DNA of 64,000 bases from Nannobrachium achirus. Its lineage: Eukaryota; Chordata; Actinopteri; Myctophiformes; Myctophidae. The stretch is from NCBI GenBank assembly GCA_963921795.1, contig OY997649.1:62812006-62876005 (forward strand), read 5' to 3'. The notes under the pieces are model-generated. The model saw only the letters and a list, made by a program, of their open reading frames with translations, searched no databases and was not told where the DNA came from. Made by a program: the position numbers and the translations under genes. Positions 10,863-20,722 of the stretch are shown in pieces (position 1 is the stretch's first letter; every line of letters starts with the position of its first letter).

Positions 10863-11430
10863 TTAACTCAATTAGCGCGAAATATTAAAAGGTATCTACA
10901 GTGCCGATCCCGCAATGTTGCGCGAAATATACTGTATATACGGTAAAGCTGGCCTGGCTACCTTCGGTCCGGTGAAAAACCCTGGCACGGGTGAAGTCGC
11001 CGATTCATCATCATCGCGCATCCACGTGCACACAATAGTGATCCCATCCCATAGAAACTAACGGTCTTTCTCATCTTTACAGTCCATTTTCTCCAAAAAA
11101 CACTTTTGATGCCAAGGATGGCATTGGATTCTCGCTAAAATAGCACAAGCACGAAGGCATCCATCTTCTATCATTGTTTACGTTTTGGACCGGAACTAGT
11201 CACAGGTGAATCTTGAACATCGTCAAGTGGGAATTGTGAGCTCGATCTACTTCCGGCCTTCAAAATAAGAGACTGGCCGCGGACGGAGAAAGCGACCGGC
11301 ACCCTGAACAATTAACACTTTCATGTCGGCGGCACGAAATCGTTTGGTTAATATGAAAAAGAAGAAAAAGGTTTCTATCACACATAGATTTGGGGGACCC
11401 CCAGGAGGTCCTGGGCCTGGCGTGTATATA
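10863..11430. other. Non-coding stretch before the last exon seen
   Basis: Fragments of hAT-like sequence (GTTTCTATCACACATAGATT at about 11369, family C right end). No RNA gene or further exon found. Confidence 0.45.
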
Positions 11431-11439
11431 TATCTTTAC

Positions 11440-11630
11440 CTGATCTGCAGGTGTCTCTTGTAGGAGGGCGTGGCGCGGGCGTATCTCTGCACCAGCAGCT
11501 GGAGGGTGTGGCACAGCACCTGTCCCAGCAGCGCCCGGGCAGCACCACCCGGCAGCACGCGCCACAGGTCACTGCGCAGGCCGCGCAGGAAGTAGCACCA
11601 CATCTGTACCGAGAAGGAACAGCGCTCGCC
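11440..11630 (-). CDS. kiaa0825: kiaa0825 exon with GERCSFSVQMW block
   Basis: This 191-nt minus-strand exon lies between CCCCTCAG|GGC and ATCAG|GTAAAG. It reads GERCSFSVQMWCYFLRGLRS, then DLWRVLPGGAARALLG and ends YARATPSYKRHLQI plus two bases of an arginine codon. GERCSFS.QMW, DLW..LP and SRYARA-like motifs are characteristic of KIAA0825. The next exon should begin with one base completing the arginine, but I could not find it in positions 1-11439. A hAT-derived tail fragment ends about 27 bp past the donor. Confidence 0.88.
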
Positions 11631-11690
11631 CTGAGGGGAGGGAGAGAGGGAGGGAGAGAGTTACTTTTCAAGATTCGAATGCAAAAGTAG

Positions 11691-11875
11691 CAAAAAGTAG
11701 CAGATTTACAAGCTCAAAGCTTGTTTTGAGCGCGCAAATCTGTTATTAGTGATGTTTTTTTGGGACGCTGTATATGATCAAGCTAATTTATGACGGGGGG
11801 AAAAAAACTCAAAACAAGTTTGAATAAGGGGATGAGAGGTGTATGCCCCGACGACACCAACGATATGATACGATA
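11691..11875. mobile_element. Family B MITE, decayed, with hairpin copy 3
   Basis: The hairpin AGTAGCAGATTTACAAGCTC and a decayed partner lie at 11691-11747. The element ends near GAGGTGTATGCCCCGACGAC and ACCAACGAT, the family B end motif. Confidence 0.5.
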
Positions 11876-11934
11876 TCGTCACTGTCTGGCCAAAACCACA
11901 TTTTTTTAGGTTTTAGATTTTTTTGCATAAATCT

Positions 11935-11973
11935 GGGTTAGGGTTAGGGTTAGGGCTAACCCTAACCCTAACC
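11935..11973. repeat. Head-to-head telomere-like repeats
   Basis: GGGTTAGGGTTAGGGTTAGG followed at once by CTAACCCTAACCCTAACC: three to four TTAGGG units meet three CCCTAA units, a near-perfect 39-bp palindrome. Confidence 0.9.
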
Positions 11974-12069
11974 TAGTTCCAGACCCTGAATCGCTAGCCA
12001 CACCTCTTTAAATTTTTGTTTTGGCGATTCAGGGGTCTAGCATTGCTCTCATTGAAGAGGCTTTGCTCG

Positions 12070-13170
12070 TTCGAAAATCCGTACGGCGAATCACCACAAG
12101 TATGACTAACTGGAGGGCAGTCTGCTGCGCAGATGGGCGCAGATGGGCGTGGCGTGAGGTCTTCGAATGGGCGTGGCGTGATGGGCGTAGCGTGAGGTCT
12201 TCGAATGGGCGTGGCGTGATGGGCGTAGCGTGAGGTCTTCGAATGGGCGTGAGAAAAGCTACCAAGTCGTTCCACTCGCAGTTTCTACCGTAATTACACT
12301 ACTTGAAGCGCAGCGAATTTTGGACGGGGGCTCATTTTACCGGGCATTCGACTCCACTCGCAGTTTCTACCGTAATTACACTACTTAATGCAGCGAATTT
12401 TGGACGGGGGTCGGGGGGCTCATTTTACCGAACGTTCAGCCGCGGCGGTTCATGTTACTGCGGTCGACTTTGGGGCCGCCTCGATCGGCCTCGGACCGAC
12501 GAGTGGCACGCTTGCCGTGGACCACCTCCAGGGACCCCTGGCTATATAACATAACAGGGGGACATGCGGATATATAGAGAGAGAACCATGCAGGGGCACG
12601 GGCGGCCGCCGATCCACTCCTATCCGAAGTGGGCTGCAGTGGCGGGGTCCTCCGCAGCGGCGCGATCCGGAATGATGGTCCCCGGGCGCCGTGCGTGAGC
12701 CACCCCGTTAGAAGGGTAATTTTCCCGGCTACACAGGGTGTAGCGCGGCGCCGCCAGGGCGTCCCCGAAGCTCCGCGATACCTCCAGGGGTCCCCGGAGG
12801 GTGGAGGTGGTCGGCGATACGAGCCACTCGGCCGTCCCACGCCAAGGCTCCAAAGTCGGATAGGAGTGGAACGGCTGCCGCCCCGTGCCCCTGGTTCTCT
12901 CTCTCTCTATATATATATCCCCATATCCCCTGTTATATCGCCTGGGCATGGGTAACTGGAGGCGGTCTGCGGCTGAGACCCCAAACCCAAAGTTGGATGC
13001 GAGTGGAGCGGCGAGCCGCTGGTTCTCTCTTTATTATATCCCAGGCCCAGCATTATCGTAGACCTTTTCTCACGCCCGTTCAAAGAACAAGTAACTCCCA
13101 TTCGAAGAACTTTCCCCACGCCCCGCAAATCTGCGCGGCAGCACAGAAACCGCCGCCATCTTTGCCTCCA
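12070..13170. repeat. Large GC-rich foldback region
   Basis: The outer arms share AACTGGAGG, CTGC.GCGCAGAT, TTCGAATGGG and GGGCGTGAGAAAAG in inverted order (12110-12255 against 13060-13150). The inner arms share GGATAGGAGTGGA, GGGGCACGG and GAGAGAGAACCA in inverted order (12560-12630 against 12855-12925). Short tandem duplications (12150-12250 and 12274-12430) add to it. No transposase. Confidence 0.65.
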
Positions 13171-13960
13171 GTTACCCCTGTCTCAATCAGCGTAGTGAAT
13201 CAGCGTCTTGTGATCAGCGTGGGTGGGGCTTTCCCAGAACTCATGTGCGTTTCCGGGTAAACAAGTGCCGCAGCCGTACCTTACCGCGCATCGCGTCGCC
13301 CGTCTCAGTAATATGCGATCGTATCGATCTCGCTATGAAACATCAGTAGCAGGCATGTTATGTTGTGTTTGATTCCTAGTTCGTAGTGCTCCCATTCTGC
13401 CTGTTTCTTTTGTTAGCAAGTAGCAATAGCAAGCAACAGGCTACCCACTAGCCAGCCACATAACAACACTACGTCATCTGCTTTGCTACTGTTGTGTTGG
13501 TCAGACGGTGAACCAATCACAGAAGACTGCTTCTTTGGCAAAGCCCATCCCAGCAATCGCCCTGGGTGGGAGCAACCTCAGACTGAATAATGGAGTGAAA
13601 CGAAATGTCAATTCAGGCTGAGTGTCAGGCTAGGGCTACTCCACACTTTCTGACAAACCAGCTAACTCCACCCGATTGGCCCTATCTTTTTTTTCATATG
13701 TGCTATTGAACACCCATTACGTCAGTCTATGTGTTGGTTAAAATAATATTGAACCAATGAAAAGTAGTAAAAAAGACCCATCGGTCAAAACCTCCTAACT
13801 CCCCTTGAGCTCATTTTCCCCGAAAATGAACATCTTGGAGTTGGGAGGTTTGCCCCCCCCCCCGACAGCAGAGATATCACATGATATGTTGTGATATGAA
13901 GATCTACAGTGCAAAGAGAACAAGGGCAGGAACAGAGGAGACGCGGGGGAGGTAAAAATA
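13171..13960. other. Non-coding stretch, no gene seen
   Basis: Contains a C run at 13853-13863 and otherwise unremarkable intron sequence. Confidence 0.4.
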
Positions 13961-13962
13961 GA

Positions 13963-13998
<36 letters not shown>

Positions 13999-14182
13999 TG
14001 GATGAAGGAGTGAGACAGACAGGTCTGTCTCAGCCACCTGCACTCTGCACCTGGACTCATCCCCCCTCCCCCTCCCTCCCCCGCTGAGTACTGCTTTAAA
14101 GTTCGCATCTGGGGAAAACGCATGAGGCATGCACGCACGCACGCATGCACGCACGCACGCACGAAGAGGAACACTAGAACAT

Positions 14183-14186
<4 letters not shown>

Positions 14187-14265
<79 letters not shown>
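14187..14265. repeat. (GA)n microsatellite
   Basis: About 38 GA units. A second shorter GA tract is at 13965-13995. Confidence 0.97.
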
Positions 14266-14267
<2 letters not shown>

Positions 14268-14268
<1 letters not shown>

Positions 14269-14405
14269 TATTATCCCGGCGTCCTGTGGTTTTAATTGCT
14301 CTCAGACAGAACAGAGTGCGTTCGGCTCCGTTTAGCTCTGGTGTCATAAAGAACGCGCGTAATTAGCCGCATGCTGAACCTCCGACAGGCCAGCGTACGG
14401 GCCGC
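14268..14405. promoter_or_regulatory. Possible conserved non-coding element
   Basis: A non-repetitive stretch with TTTTAATTGC, CGTAATTAGCC and CATAAAGAACG phrases, the kind of homeodomain-like sites seen in vertebrate enhancers. It lies between microsatellites. Based on sequence character only. Confidence 0.25.
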
Positions 14406-14428
14406 CCCCACAACGGACAGTTTTGTGC

Positions 14429-14477
<49 letters not shown>

Positions 14478-14480
<3 letters not shown>

Positions 14481-14780
14481 GGGTGTCGCACCAAATTCTG
14501 GGCCCTGGGTACAAGGATTCACTGCGGGCCCCCCATGAATGTTCTTCATAGGGGGAGGAGGGTGTTTAACCCATTTAGACTGGGAACGCATTATTACGCA
14601 TTATTTTGTGCTTTAACTATTGAAAAATAGCAGATCTACAACCTCACAGCGCGGCACTCAGTGCTGCACTGTGAGCTTGTATATCTGCTATTGTTCAATA
14701 TAATTAAGGCCCCTCCACCTTGGGCCCTAGTAACTCAGTCCCACTCCCCCCCCCCCCCCCCCCCCCCCGTGACGCCCCTG
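14478..14780. mobile_element. hAT-like family A element, complete
   Basis: Ends CAGGGGTGTCGC and GTGACGCCCCTG. The flanks TGTGTGTG on both sides fit an 8-bp duplication, but they lie in a GT repeat so this is not decisive. The hairpin is central. Confidence 0.75.
14620..14698. repeat. Hairpin, copy 4 (family A)
   Basis: TTGAAAAATAGCAGATCTAC with a right arm ending CTGCTATTGTTCAA. Some mismatches are unpaired, so it is an older copy. Confidence 0.8.
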
Positions 14781-14961
14781 TGTGTGTGTGAGGGAGGGAG
14801 GGAGGGAGGAAGACGGCGGCGCCGCCAAAAATCTTTCCTCAAACTTCCTCCTCTGGCCCTTTTTCTCATTTTCCTGTTGCTTTCACCTCGTATAGCCCTT
14901 AACTACTTTAATGTATCCACCTGTTTTCGCGAGAATATACTGTAGCATTATCTGTGGGACA

Positions 14962-15053
14962 CTTCCGGGGAACAGCAGACATACAAGCTCACGTCGCGTC
15001 GCAGATGCAACCGTTGTGAGCTTGTAGATCACACTCTGCTGCGACTCCGGAAG
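14962..15053. repeat. Hairpin, copy 5 (flanks CTTCCGG/CCGGAAG)
   Basis: A core with ATACAAGCTCACG and TTGTGAGCTTGTAGATC, bounded by inverted CTTCCGG flanks not shared with other copies. Confidence 0.65.
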
Positions 15054-15855
15054 CTGCCGCACAACTTCTGCGCAACGCACGATGGGACGTTGGAAAGTTG
15101 TGGACAGATACTAGAGGGCACAATGCCATATACCAGTGTTTTGTTTTTTAAACAATATGTTTATTTAGTTTTTCTCTTTTTTTTGGACATACAATACAAC
15201 ATATACTTGACAATAAAAAGACTACTTACAGACAAAACAAGAAAATAAAAAGAAAAGAAAAGAGAATACAACACCATACCAAAAAAAAAATACATGACAT
15301 TAACACGACACATAAAATGATTAAATAATTATAATACAAAGAGCACACATCCTTAACTCATCTGCCGCCCAGCACGTTTATAAACGTTCTATTTTGCCCA
15401 GCTATTTACCGCCCAGCCCGTTTATAAACGTTCTATAGTCTTTTCATTGTTTTACAATTGATGGTGCTCTCGTGCTGCCTGTGACTTAATACAGTAGGGC
15501 AACATCAAAGGGAACCAGGTCATTCACGTGAATGAAGAAAAAAGGTCAAAAAACTGCATTGAAATACATGTTATCAGGCAATCCAAATACAACAGAGAGA
15601 GAGGGAGAAAAAGTCTGCAGCTGTTTTAGACGCGACAAGCCAGGCTAGCCAGCTAGCCAGCTGAGGAGAAAAAAGAAAAAAAAAAGATCGGTTGGGAGGC
15701 TGGTTGAGATTTGAATATAGGATATTTATAGTTAGAGTTAGAGTTTAGATAGTTGATTGATAGCCTAGAGATGACAGTAGAATTTGTTTAGATTTGAGTG
15801 TATTTAGGTGAAGGCACTCTGTATTTATAGTGGGAGAGGAGGACGCGCACACACA
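15054..15855. other. Non-coding stretch with a 46-bp direct repeat
   Basis: The phrase CGTTTATAAACGTTCTAT occurs twice at about 15377 and 15420 in two 46-bp units. The rest is A/T-rich with no supported exon. Confidence 0.5.
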
Positions 15856-16095
15856 CAGGGGTGTCACAAGGGGGGAGTGCGAGTGGAAACCCTACACTAC
15901 TAGGGCCCAAGGTGGAGGGGACATAATTATTTTATACTTTAGCTATTGAAAAATAGCAGATCTACAAGCTCACAGCGCGGCACTCTGCGAGCTTGTACAT
16001 CTGCTATTTTTGAAATCCCCCCTATGAAGAACAATCATGGGGGTCCCGCAGTGAATCCTTGTGGCCAGGGCCCAGATTTTGGTGGGACACCCCTG
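15856..16095. mobile_element. hAT-like family A element, inverted relative to 14478
   Basis: Ends CAGGGGTGTCAC and GGGACACCCCTG. Carries hairpin copy 6 at 15946-16014. No clean target duplication. Confidence 0.7.
15946..16014. repeat. Hairpin, copy 6 (family A)
   Basis: AATAGCAGATCTACAAGCTC arm and a GAGCTTGTACATCTGCTATT arm, with a shortened loop. Confidence 0.85.
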
Positions 16096-16374
16096 GCCAC
16101 ACGCAGCAAAACAACATCCATCCATACGACACGACACACAATGAAAAAAACGGAAAAAACCAGGGTCCTACCTGATACACTGTCACCTCCTCCCCCCCAG
16201 TGCACTCCTGGCTCGTAAAGATATTCCATTGATAAACAAACAGTCTGCTGGCTCGTAAAACTATAATCCATGTGGCTAAACAACAGTAAGGAAAATGATC
16301 CAATGGTCCAGCAAACTTTTCTCTGCATCGATCTGAGTTTCCGTTAGCTAAGAAATCACGTGACATAACACAGG

Positions 16375-16548
16375 CAGGGGCGTCAATTGGGTATGGCAGG
16401 GGTATGCAGCTGCCAATGCCATACCTTGGCTACAGGGGGAAATAATAAAAATGTACTTTTCATCGTGCCTGTTGCTAAGGTATGGCAACATGCCTGGTGA
16501 CACCAGTCATGTTGCCATACCTTAGCTTGTTCTGAACTGACGCCACTG
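16375..16548. mobile_element. hAT-like family G element with palindromic core
   Basis: Ends CAGGGGCGTCAATTGG and AACTGACGCCACTG. AACACAGG is duplicated exactly at 16367-16374 and 16549-16556. The core has inverted TAAGGTATGGCAACATG arms. Only 174 bp. Confidence 0.85.
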
Positions 16549-16574
16549 AACACAGGGATCAGCTGGGGGGGCTC

Positions 16575-16579
<5 letters not shown>

Positions 16580-16654
<75 letters not shown>

Positions 16655-16668
16655 GTGTGTGTGTGTAA
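16580..16668. repeat. (GT)n microsatellite
   Basis: About 44 GT units with one GC interruption. Confidence 0.97.
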
Positions 16669-17360
16669 GCACTTGGTTTCATTTACCCTAAAATGTCATG
16701 GTTTCATTATCTGAGAAATCACGTGACCTTCCTTGTTGCTTGAGACATGCGCGTGCATGTGAGTGTGAGTGAGTGTGTGTGCGTGTGTTGAGTGAGCACA
16801 CAGTACCACAGCGCCATCTATTGGCTTGAAACTAAATAAGCGACTTATTCATGCTGGTTTCATAAAAAGGCTTTTTTTAGGCTTTTTTATTCAAATTAGC
16901 CCATGTTGGGCCAGTACAGTAGTCACTTAAAAAATCAGGGAAAAATCAGGAAACAACATTTAAACCCCATTTATTTATTGGTAAAAGTATATTTCTTCAT
17001 CTTTCCATCGGTATACTCCATTTGTTCATAGCTAAGAAACACATTTTTTAAATATTCATTGAAAATTAGTCAAAATGCTCCAAAACCCTGACATGTTTTG
17101 GAAGAGTTTAATAAAAAACGTGGGGCAGGCAATGTGTTAACAGTAACTCCCAGAGTCCCATGCCATAAGGCCGGACAAGTGGCTGTAGAGGCGCTGCAGC
17201 TACCCTACTCCATACCAGTGGTTTTAAATGTTTTAATTAAGTAAAAGTAGTAATGGTGTAATGTAGAGATACTGTAAGTCTGGAATTCAATATTCACTTG
17301 AGTAAAAGTACAAAACTATCGGTATGAATCTTTCAAATGTATAAAATGCATAAAACCTTC
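16669..17360. other. Non-coding stretch, no gene seen
   Basis: A/T-rich intron sequence. A decayed hairpin left arm (GAAAATAGACGATTTACAAG) is at 17361-17386. Confidence 0.4.
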
Positions 17361-17420
17361 TGAAAATAGACGATTTACAAGCTGACGCATATCTCGTCAA
17401 TCGTCAATGGCATTGAATAA

Positions 17421-17657
17421 AGTAGGTCGGGAGTGGCTTATTGTCGGTATCAGCCGGTAACACGCGGGAGTCTGTCCCCATTACAAGACCCCTGGGAGAT
17501 GTATTGCTGAGGTGGAGCGCCAGTATTTGCCACACATCTTGCCGCACCCCAAGCCGTGCTACTTATTCGCTGCGTTGGCGGTGCCCAGAATTGAACCCAT
17601 AACCTTGTGGTCCAAAGGCAGGAGCTCTGTAAGTACCGACTGAGCTAACTGGACACA
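17421..17657 (-). mobile_element. tRNA-derived SINE, minus strand
   Basis: The minus strand reads TAGCTCAGTCGG (A box) and GGTTCAATTCT (B box) near its head at 17657. The 15-bp AATGGCATTGAATAA is duplicated exactly at 17406-17420 and 17658-17672. Confidence 0.85.
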
Positions 17658-18418
17658 AATGGCATTGAATAAGTTAAAGAGGTGGTGCCATAGTTTTGTA
17701 CTTTTTCTGTTTTTCATGTGTCTAGGAGGTTGAAAGTACTTCATTAGACCCCCTGGTGTATTTCTTTTTTGAGAAATGATGTATTCTCTTAGTATTTGTT
17801 TGTTTTCTCTTGGAAGCTGCCACCTTGTGGTGAAAAGTGTCAGTTAAAAAACACAGATACTAAGTATGTCACAGTATCAACTCCTCCCCTATTTACCATT
17901 CACCCAACACTGTGGGGTGTGGCTATATCAGCTGGGTCACCACCCACCATGCCATCCATGCATACTTAATGAACTGGGGGTGTGGCCACATAAAAACCCA
18001 ATTTTAACTCTTTCTGTATACTTTTTTGGAAAATATCTTCCTCCTAGTATAATCATAATACCTGATAATCATGTTTTATAGGGGGGGGGGGGGGGGGGAA
18101 TCATGGCACCACCTCTTTAAGGATTTTTACTCTTGAATACTTAAGTACATTTAAAAGCAAGTCAGTGGAGTAAATTTGACCAGGATTACTTTGTCCATCT
18201 CTGTCTGTGACTACTTGAAAAGCAGGGCCGTGCAGAGAGGACTGAGAGGGCAGGTGCTCAAACCCCAGAAGTGGCACATATTGCTGACAGTGGTCAGTAC
18301 CGTAGTTTGGTTGAATAAAAACAAAAAATTCAAACAGAACATTTCTGATTGCTTTATACAACGTTAAACAACGTTAAACTCACTTTGCCACTCGATTTGC
18401 CATTCACTTTATGCATTT

Positions 18419-18752
18419 GCATACTCTTTTCAGGCCGCGACCCCCAAAACAAACGCGAGGCGTTGTGAGCATGTAGATCTGCTGTTTTCACAATCTCTGC
18501 CTCTAATATTTGACAATTTGGCGAATGTTTAATTTGCCATTTTAGAGGTATTAAAAAGATCTTAAATTGTCACTTTAGAAATGTGCAGATACCCTCTATA
18601 CACTTAAAATGTATGTTGCTTTATTTACTGTTGAGTGAGAAAACGATATTGCACAGCACATTTAAGTTAATCATCTGGGGACCCCCCAAAATGATTTGAG
18701 GACCCCCCCTGGGGGCCCCGACCCACAGGTTGAGAACCAGTGATTCAGAGAT
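18419..18752. mobile_element. hAT-like family D element fragment
   Basis: Runs from TTTTCAGGCCGCGACCCCC to CAGGTTGAGAACCAGTG. Shares TCTGCCTCTAATATTTGACA and AGAAATGTGCAGATACCCTC with copies near 54470, 55650 and 59530. A hairpin right arm is at 18454-18493. Confidence 0.7.
18454..18493. repeat. Hairpin, copy 8 (right arm only, family D)
   Basis: GTGAGCATGTAGATCTGCTG then TTTTCACAAT. It has GCATGT where the consensus has GCTTGT, as in copy 29. Confidence 0.7.
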
Positions 18753-19019
18753 CTGCGTTGGACGCAGAGCGTGACCGAGCTGCGTGTCCGGGATTAGGCC
18801 ACATCCTCCGCCGCTGGTCTCCACGGAAACCAAACCCAGACCAGACCAGGCTCCAGCTCCCATGCCACCAGTGGTCATTTCCCATATTCCCTCCTGATTG
18901 GCTACGACTGCCTTCTAAAGTTTGTGTATGCGACGTGACGGTTGGTGGTTTTATATTGATTAGTTAGATGAACTGTAAATGATAAACTGACTATATCATT
19001 TGGCAACTTCCTCACCCCC

Positions 19020-19022
<3 letters not shown>

Positions 19023-19074
<52 letters not shown>
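19023..19074. repeat. (CT)n, left side of LINE target
   Basis: About 26 CT units, ending exactly where the Tx1-type LINE starts. Confidence 0.95.
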
Positions 19075-19078
<4 letters not shown>

Positions 19079-19318
19079 GGAAGGAGGCTGCGTGTTGAGC
19101 GTTTGTTTGAGAGGTGTTTGCGAGTGTTTTTCTATCTTTTTTCTATCTATCTCTTTATCGACATACTGCATGTGAATAGTGAGTTTATAGTTTTTATTGT
19201 TAAAGGTGTAAATCGCCAGGCTTTGGGAGGAGGTGGTGTTTGTGTGTGTTAAGTGTGTGTGCTGCAGCCGACCAGCGCACGCTGGTCGGTGCGCATAAAC
19301 GGTTAACGCGACGCGATT

Positions 19319-20722
19319 ATGGAGTTTGTTAATTTAACAAGAAAGCACGGTGTGAAGATCGCATCAAAGTTTCAGTTCTCAGTAGAGGAGTGTAGTTTGG
19401 CGATCGGGAAGGTGGTCGGTAATAGCAGCGTTAAATCCGCGGCACGGATGAATAATGCTGTTGTGATTTTTGTTGACAGTGTTGACAAAGCAAACACGCT
19501 GGTGGAGAACGGCATTGTTATAAAGGACACGTTTGTTCCTGTTGCGCCTCTTGCTACTACAGCAAAGAAGGTGATCATTTCTAATGTCCCTCCATTCATT
19601 AGAGATGAAGTGTTGACACGGGAATTATCCCGACATGGTAAGATTATTGGCCAAATTAAAAAAGTCCATTCAGGCTGTAAATCTCCTGAATTAAAGCATG
19701 TCGTGTCACACAGAAGGCAGTTAAATATGATTCTGCACAAGAGTGGGGATTTGAACTTGGCTTTCAAGCTGAGAATTGATGACTTTGACTATGTGATTTT
19801 TGCAACATCTGAACAGATGAAATGTTTTTTTTGCAAATCCAGTGGACACCTAGCCAGGGGTTGTCCAGAAAAGATTAATGCAACAGAGGAAAATATTGAA
19901 AGTGGGGAAAAGCAGGGGGAGACAGGAGATGTACAGCAAGACAGTCAAGAGGGTGAGACTGAGACAGGACAGGGGGGGACAGGGGACATGCAACAAGACA
20001 GCCAGGTGAGCGAGACAGAACAGAGGGGGACAAGTGACATACAGGGAAACAGCCTTGTGAGTGAAACAAGACAGGAGGAGACAAGTGCTGTTCAGGAGAG
20101 TGAGACAGGAAAGGGGGCGAAAAGTGACATGCAGCAGGACAGTCAAGTGAGTGAGAAAGGACAGGAGGAAAATAAAGGTCCGCTTTTTGGCACAGGGATG
20201 GTGTTTGGCTCACCTTCTGTGCTTACTGTAAAGCAGAATGTAATCAGCCCTGCAGAAAATGTAATGATGGGAGGGGAAGAAGTTGAAATGGATAATGAAA
20301 ATGTTGTCTTTAAAATGCCATTAAAAAGGAAAGGCAAAGGTAACAAGGGAAGCTCAAGGGCAAAAAAAGGAATAGCTAGCAAATCCACAACTGAGGCAGC
20401 TAAACAGGTAGCGGAGTCTGATTCAAGTGTGTATGCTGCAGACAGCGAGAGTGATTACTCTGATTCCATGACTGCTAGTCAAGAGATGAAGGCAGATTAC
20501 ACTGTTGGAAAAATACAGTTGTTCTTACAGAAAACTAAAAATTTGAGGGGAGTGAAAGTGGAGGACTATTTCTCTGATAGAGAGTGTTTCTCTGAGTCTG
20601 TACGACGTCACTTGGGTAACAAAGAGGAAGGAGGCTTTACTAAGCCTGAAGTCGCCAGGTTAAAGAAACTTGTTTCAAGAGTCAGATCAGAGCTAAATGA
20701 TGGATGTGATGATGATGAATAA
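19319..20722 (+). CDS. LINE ORF1 protein, zinc-knuckle RNA-binding type
   Basis: A 467-residue frame. The start at 19319 is preceded only by one upstream ATG that stops immediately. Residues 1-150 form a compact domain with two beta-rich halves resembling an RRM-like fold (VIISNVPPFIRDEVL about 83-97). One CCHC knuckle follows, CFFCKSSGHLARGC at about 169-182. Residues 190-290 are an acidic, Gln/Gly-rich spacer made of imperfect repeats of DMQQDSQVSET. The C-terminus holds a basic segment (KRKGKGNKGSSRAKKG) and a charged coil ending KKLVSRVRSELND. In this clade ORF1 packages the element RNA. Nothing indicates a host gene. Confidence 0.85.
   Translation: MEFVNLTRKHGVKIASKFQFSVEECSLAIGKVVGNSSVKSAARMNNAVVIFVDSVDKANTLVENGIVIKDTFVPVAPLATTAKKVIISNVPPFIRDEVLTRELSRHGKIIGQIKKVHSGCKSPELKHVVSHRRQLNMILHKSGDLNLAFKLRIDDFDYVIFATSEQMKCFFCKSSGHLARGCPEKINATEENIESGEKQGETGDVQQDSQEGETETGQGGTGDMQQDSQVSETEQRGTSDIQGNSLVSETRQEETSAVQESETGKGAKSDMQQDSQVSEKGQEENKGPLFGTGMVFGSPSVLTVKQNVISPAENVMMGGEEVEMDNENVVFKMPLKRKGKGNKGSSRAKKGIASKSTTEAAKQVAESDSSVYAADSESDYSDSMTASQEMKADYTVGKIQLFLQKTKNLRGVKVEDYFSDRECFSESVRRHLGNKEEGGFTKPEVARLKKLVSRVRSELNDGCDDDE

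Noticed and set aside
11440-11630. Assignment of the host gene to CCDC142
   Set aside because: The ordered motifs (DAESHHW, GERCSFS.QMW, FC...LPLA.AC) and very long introns fit KIAA0825 better. A protein search would settle it.
14129-14335. Arg-Glu or Ser-Leu repeat proteins
   Set aside because: Translations of (GA)n/(CT)n tracts; also at 19023, 24768, 44901 and 54208.
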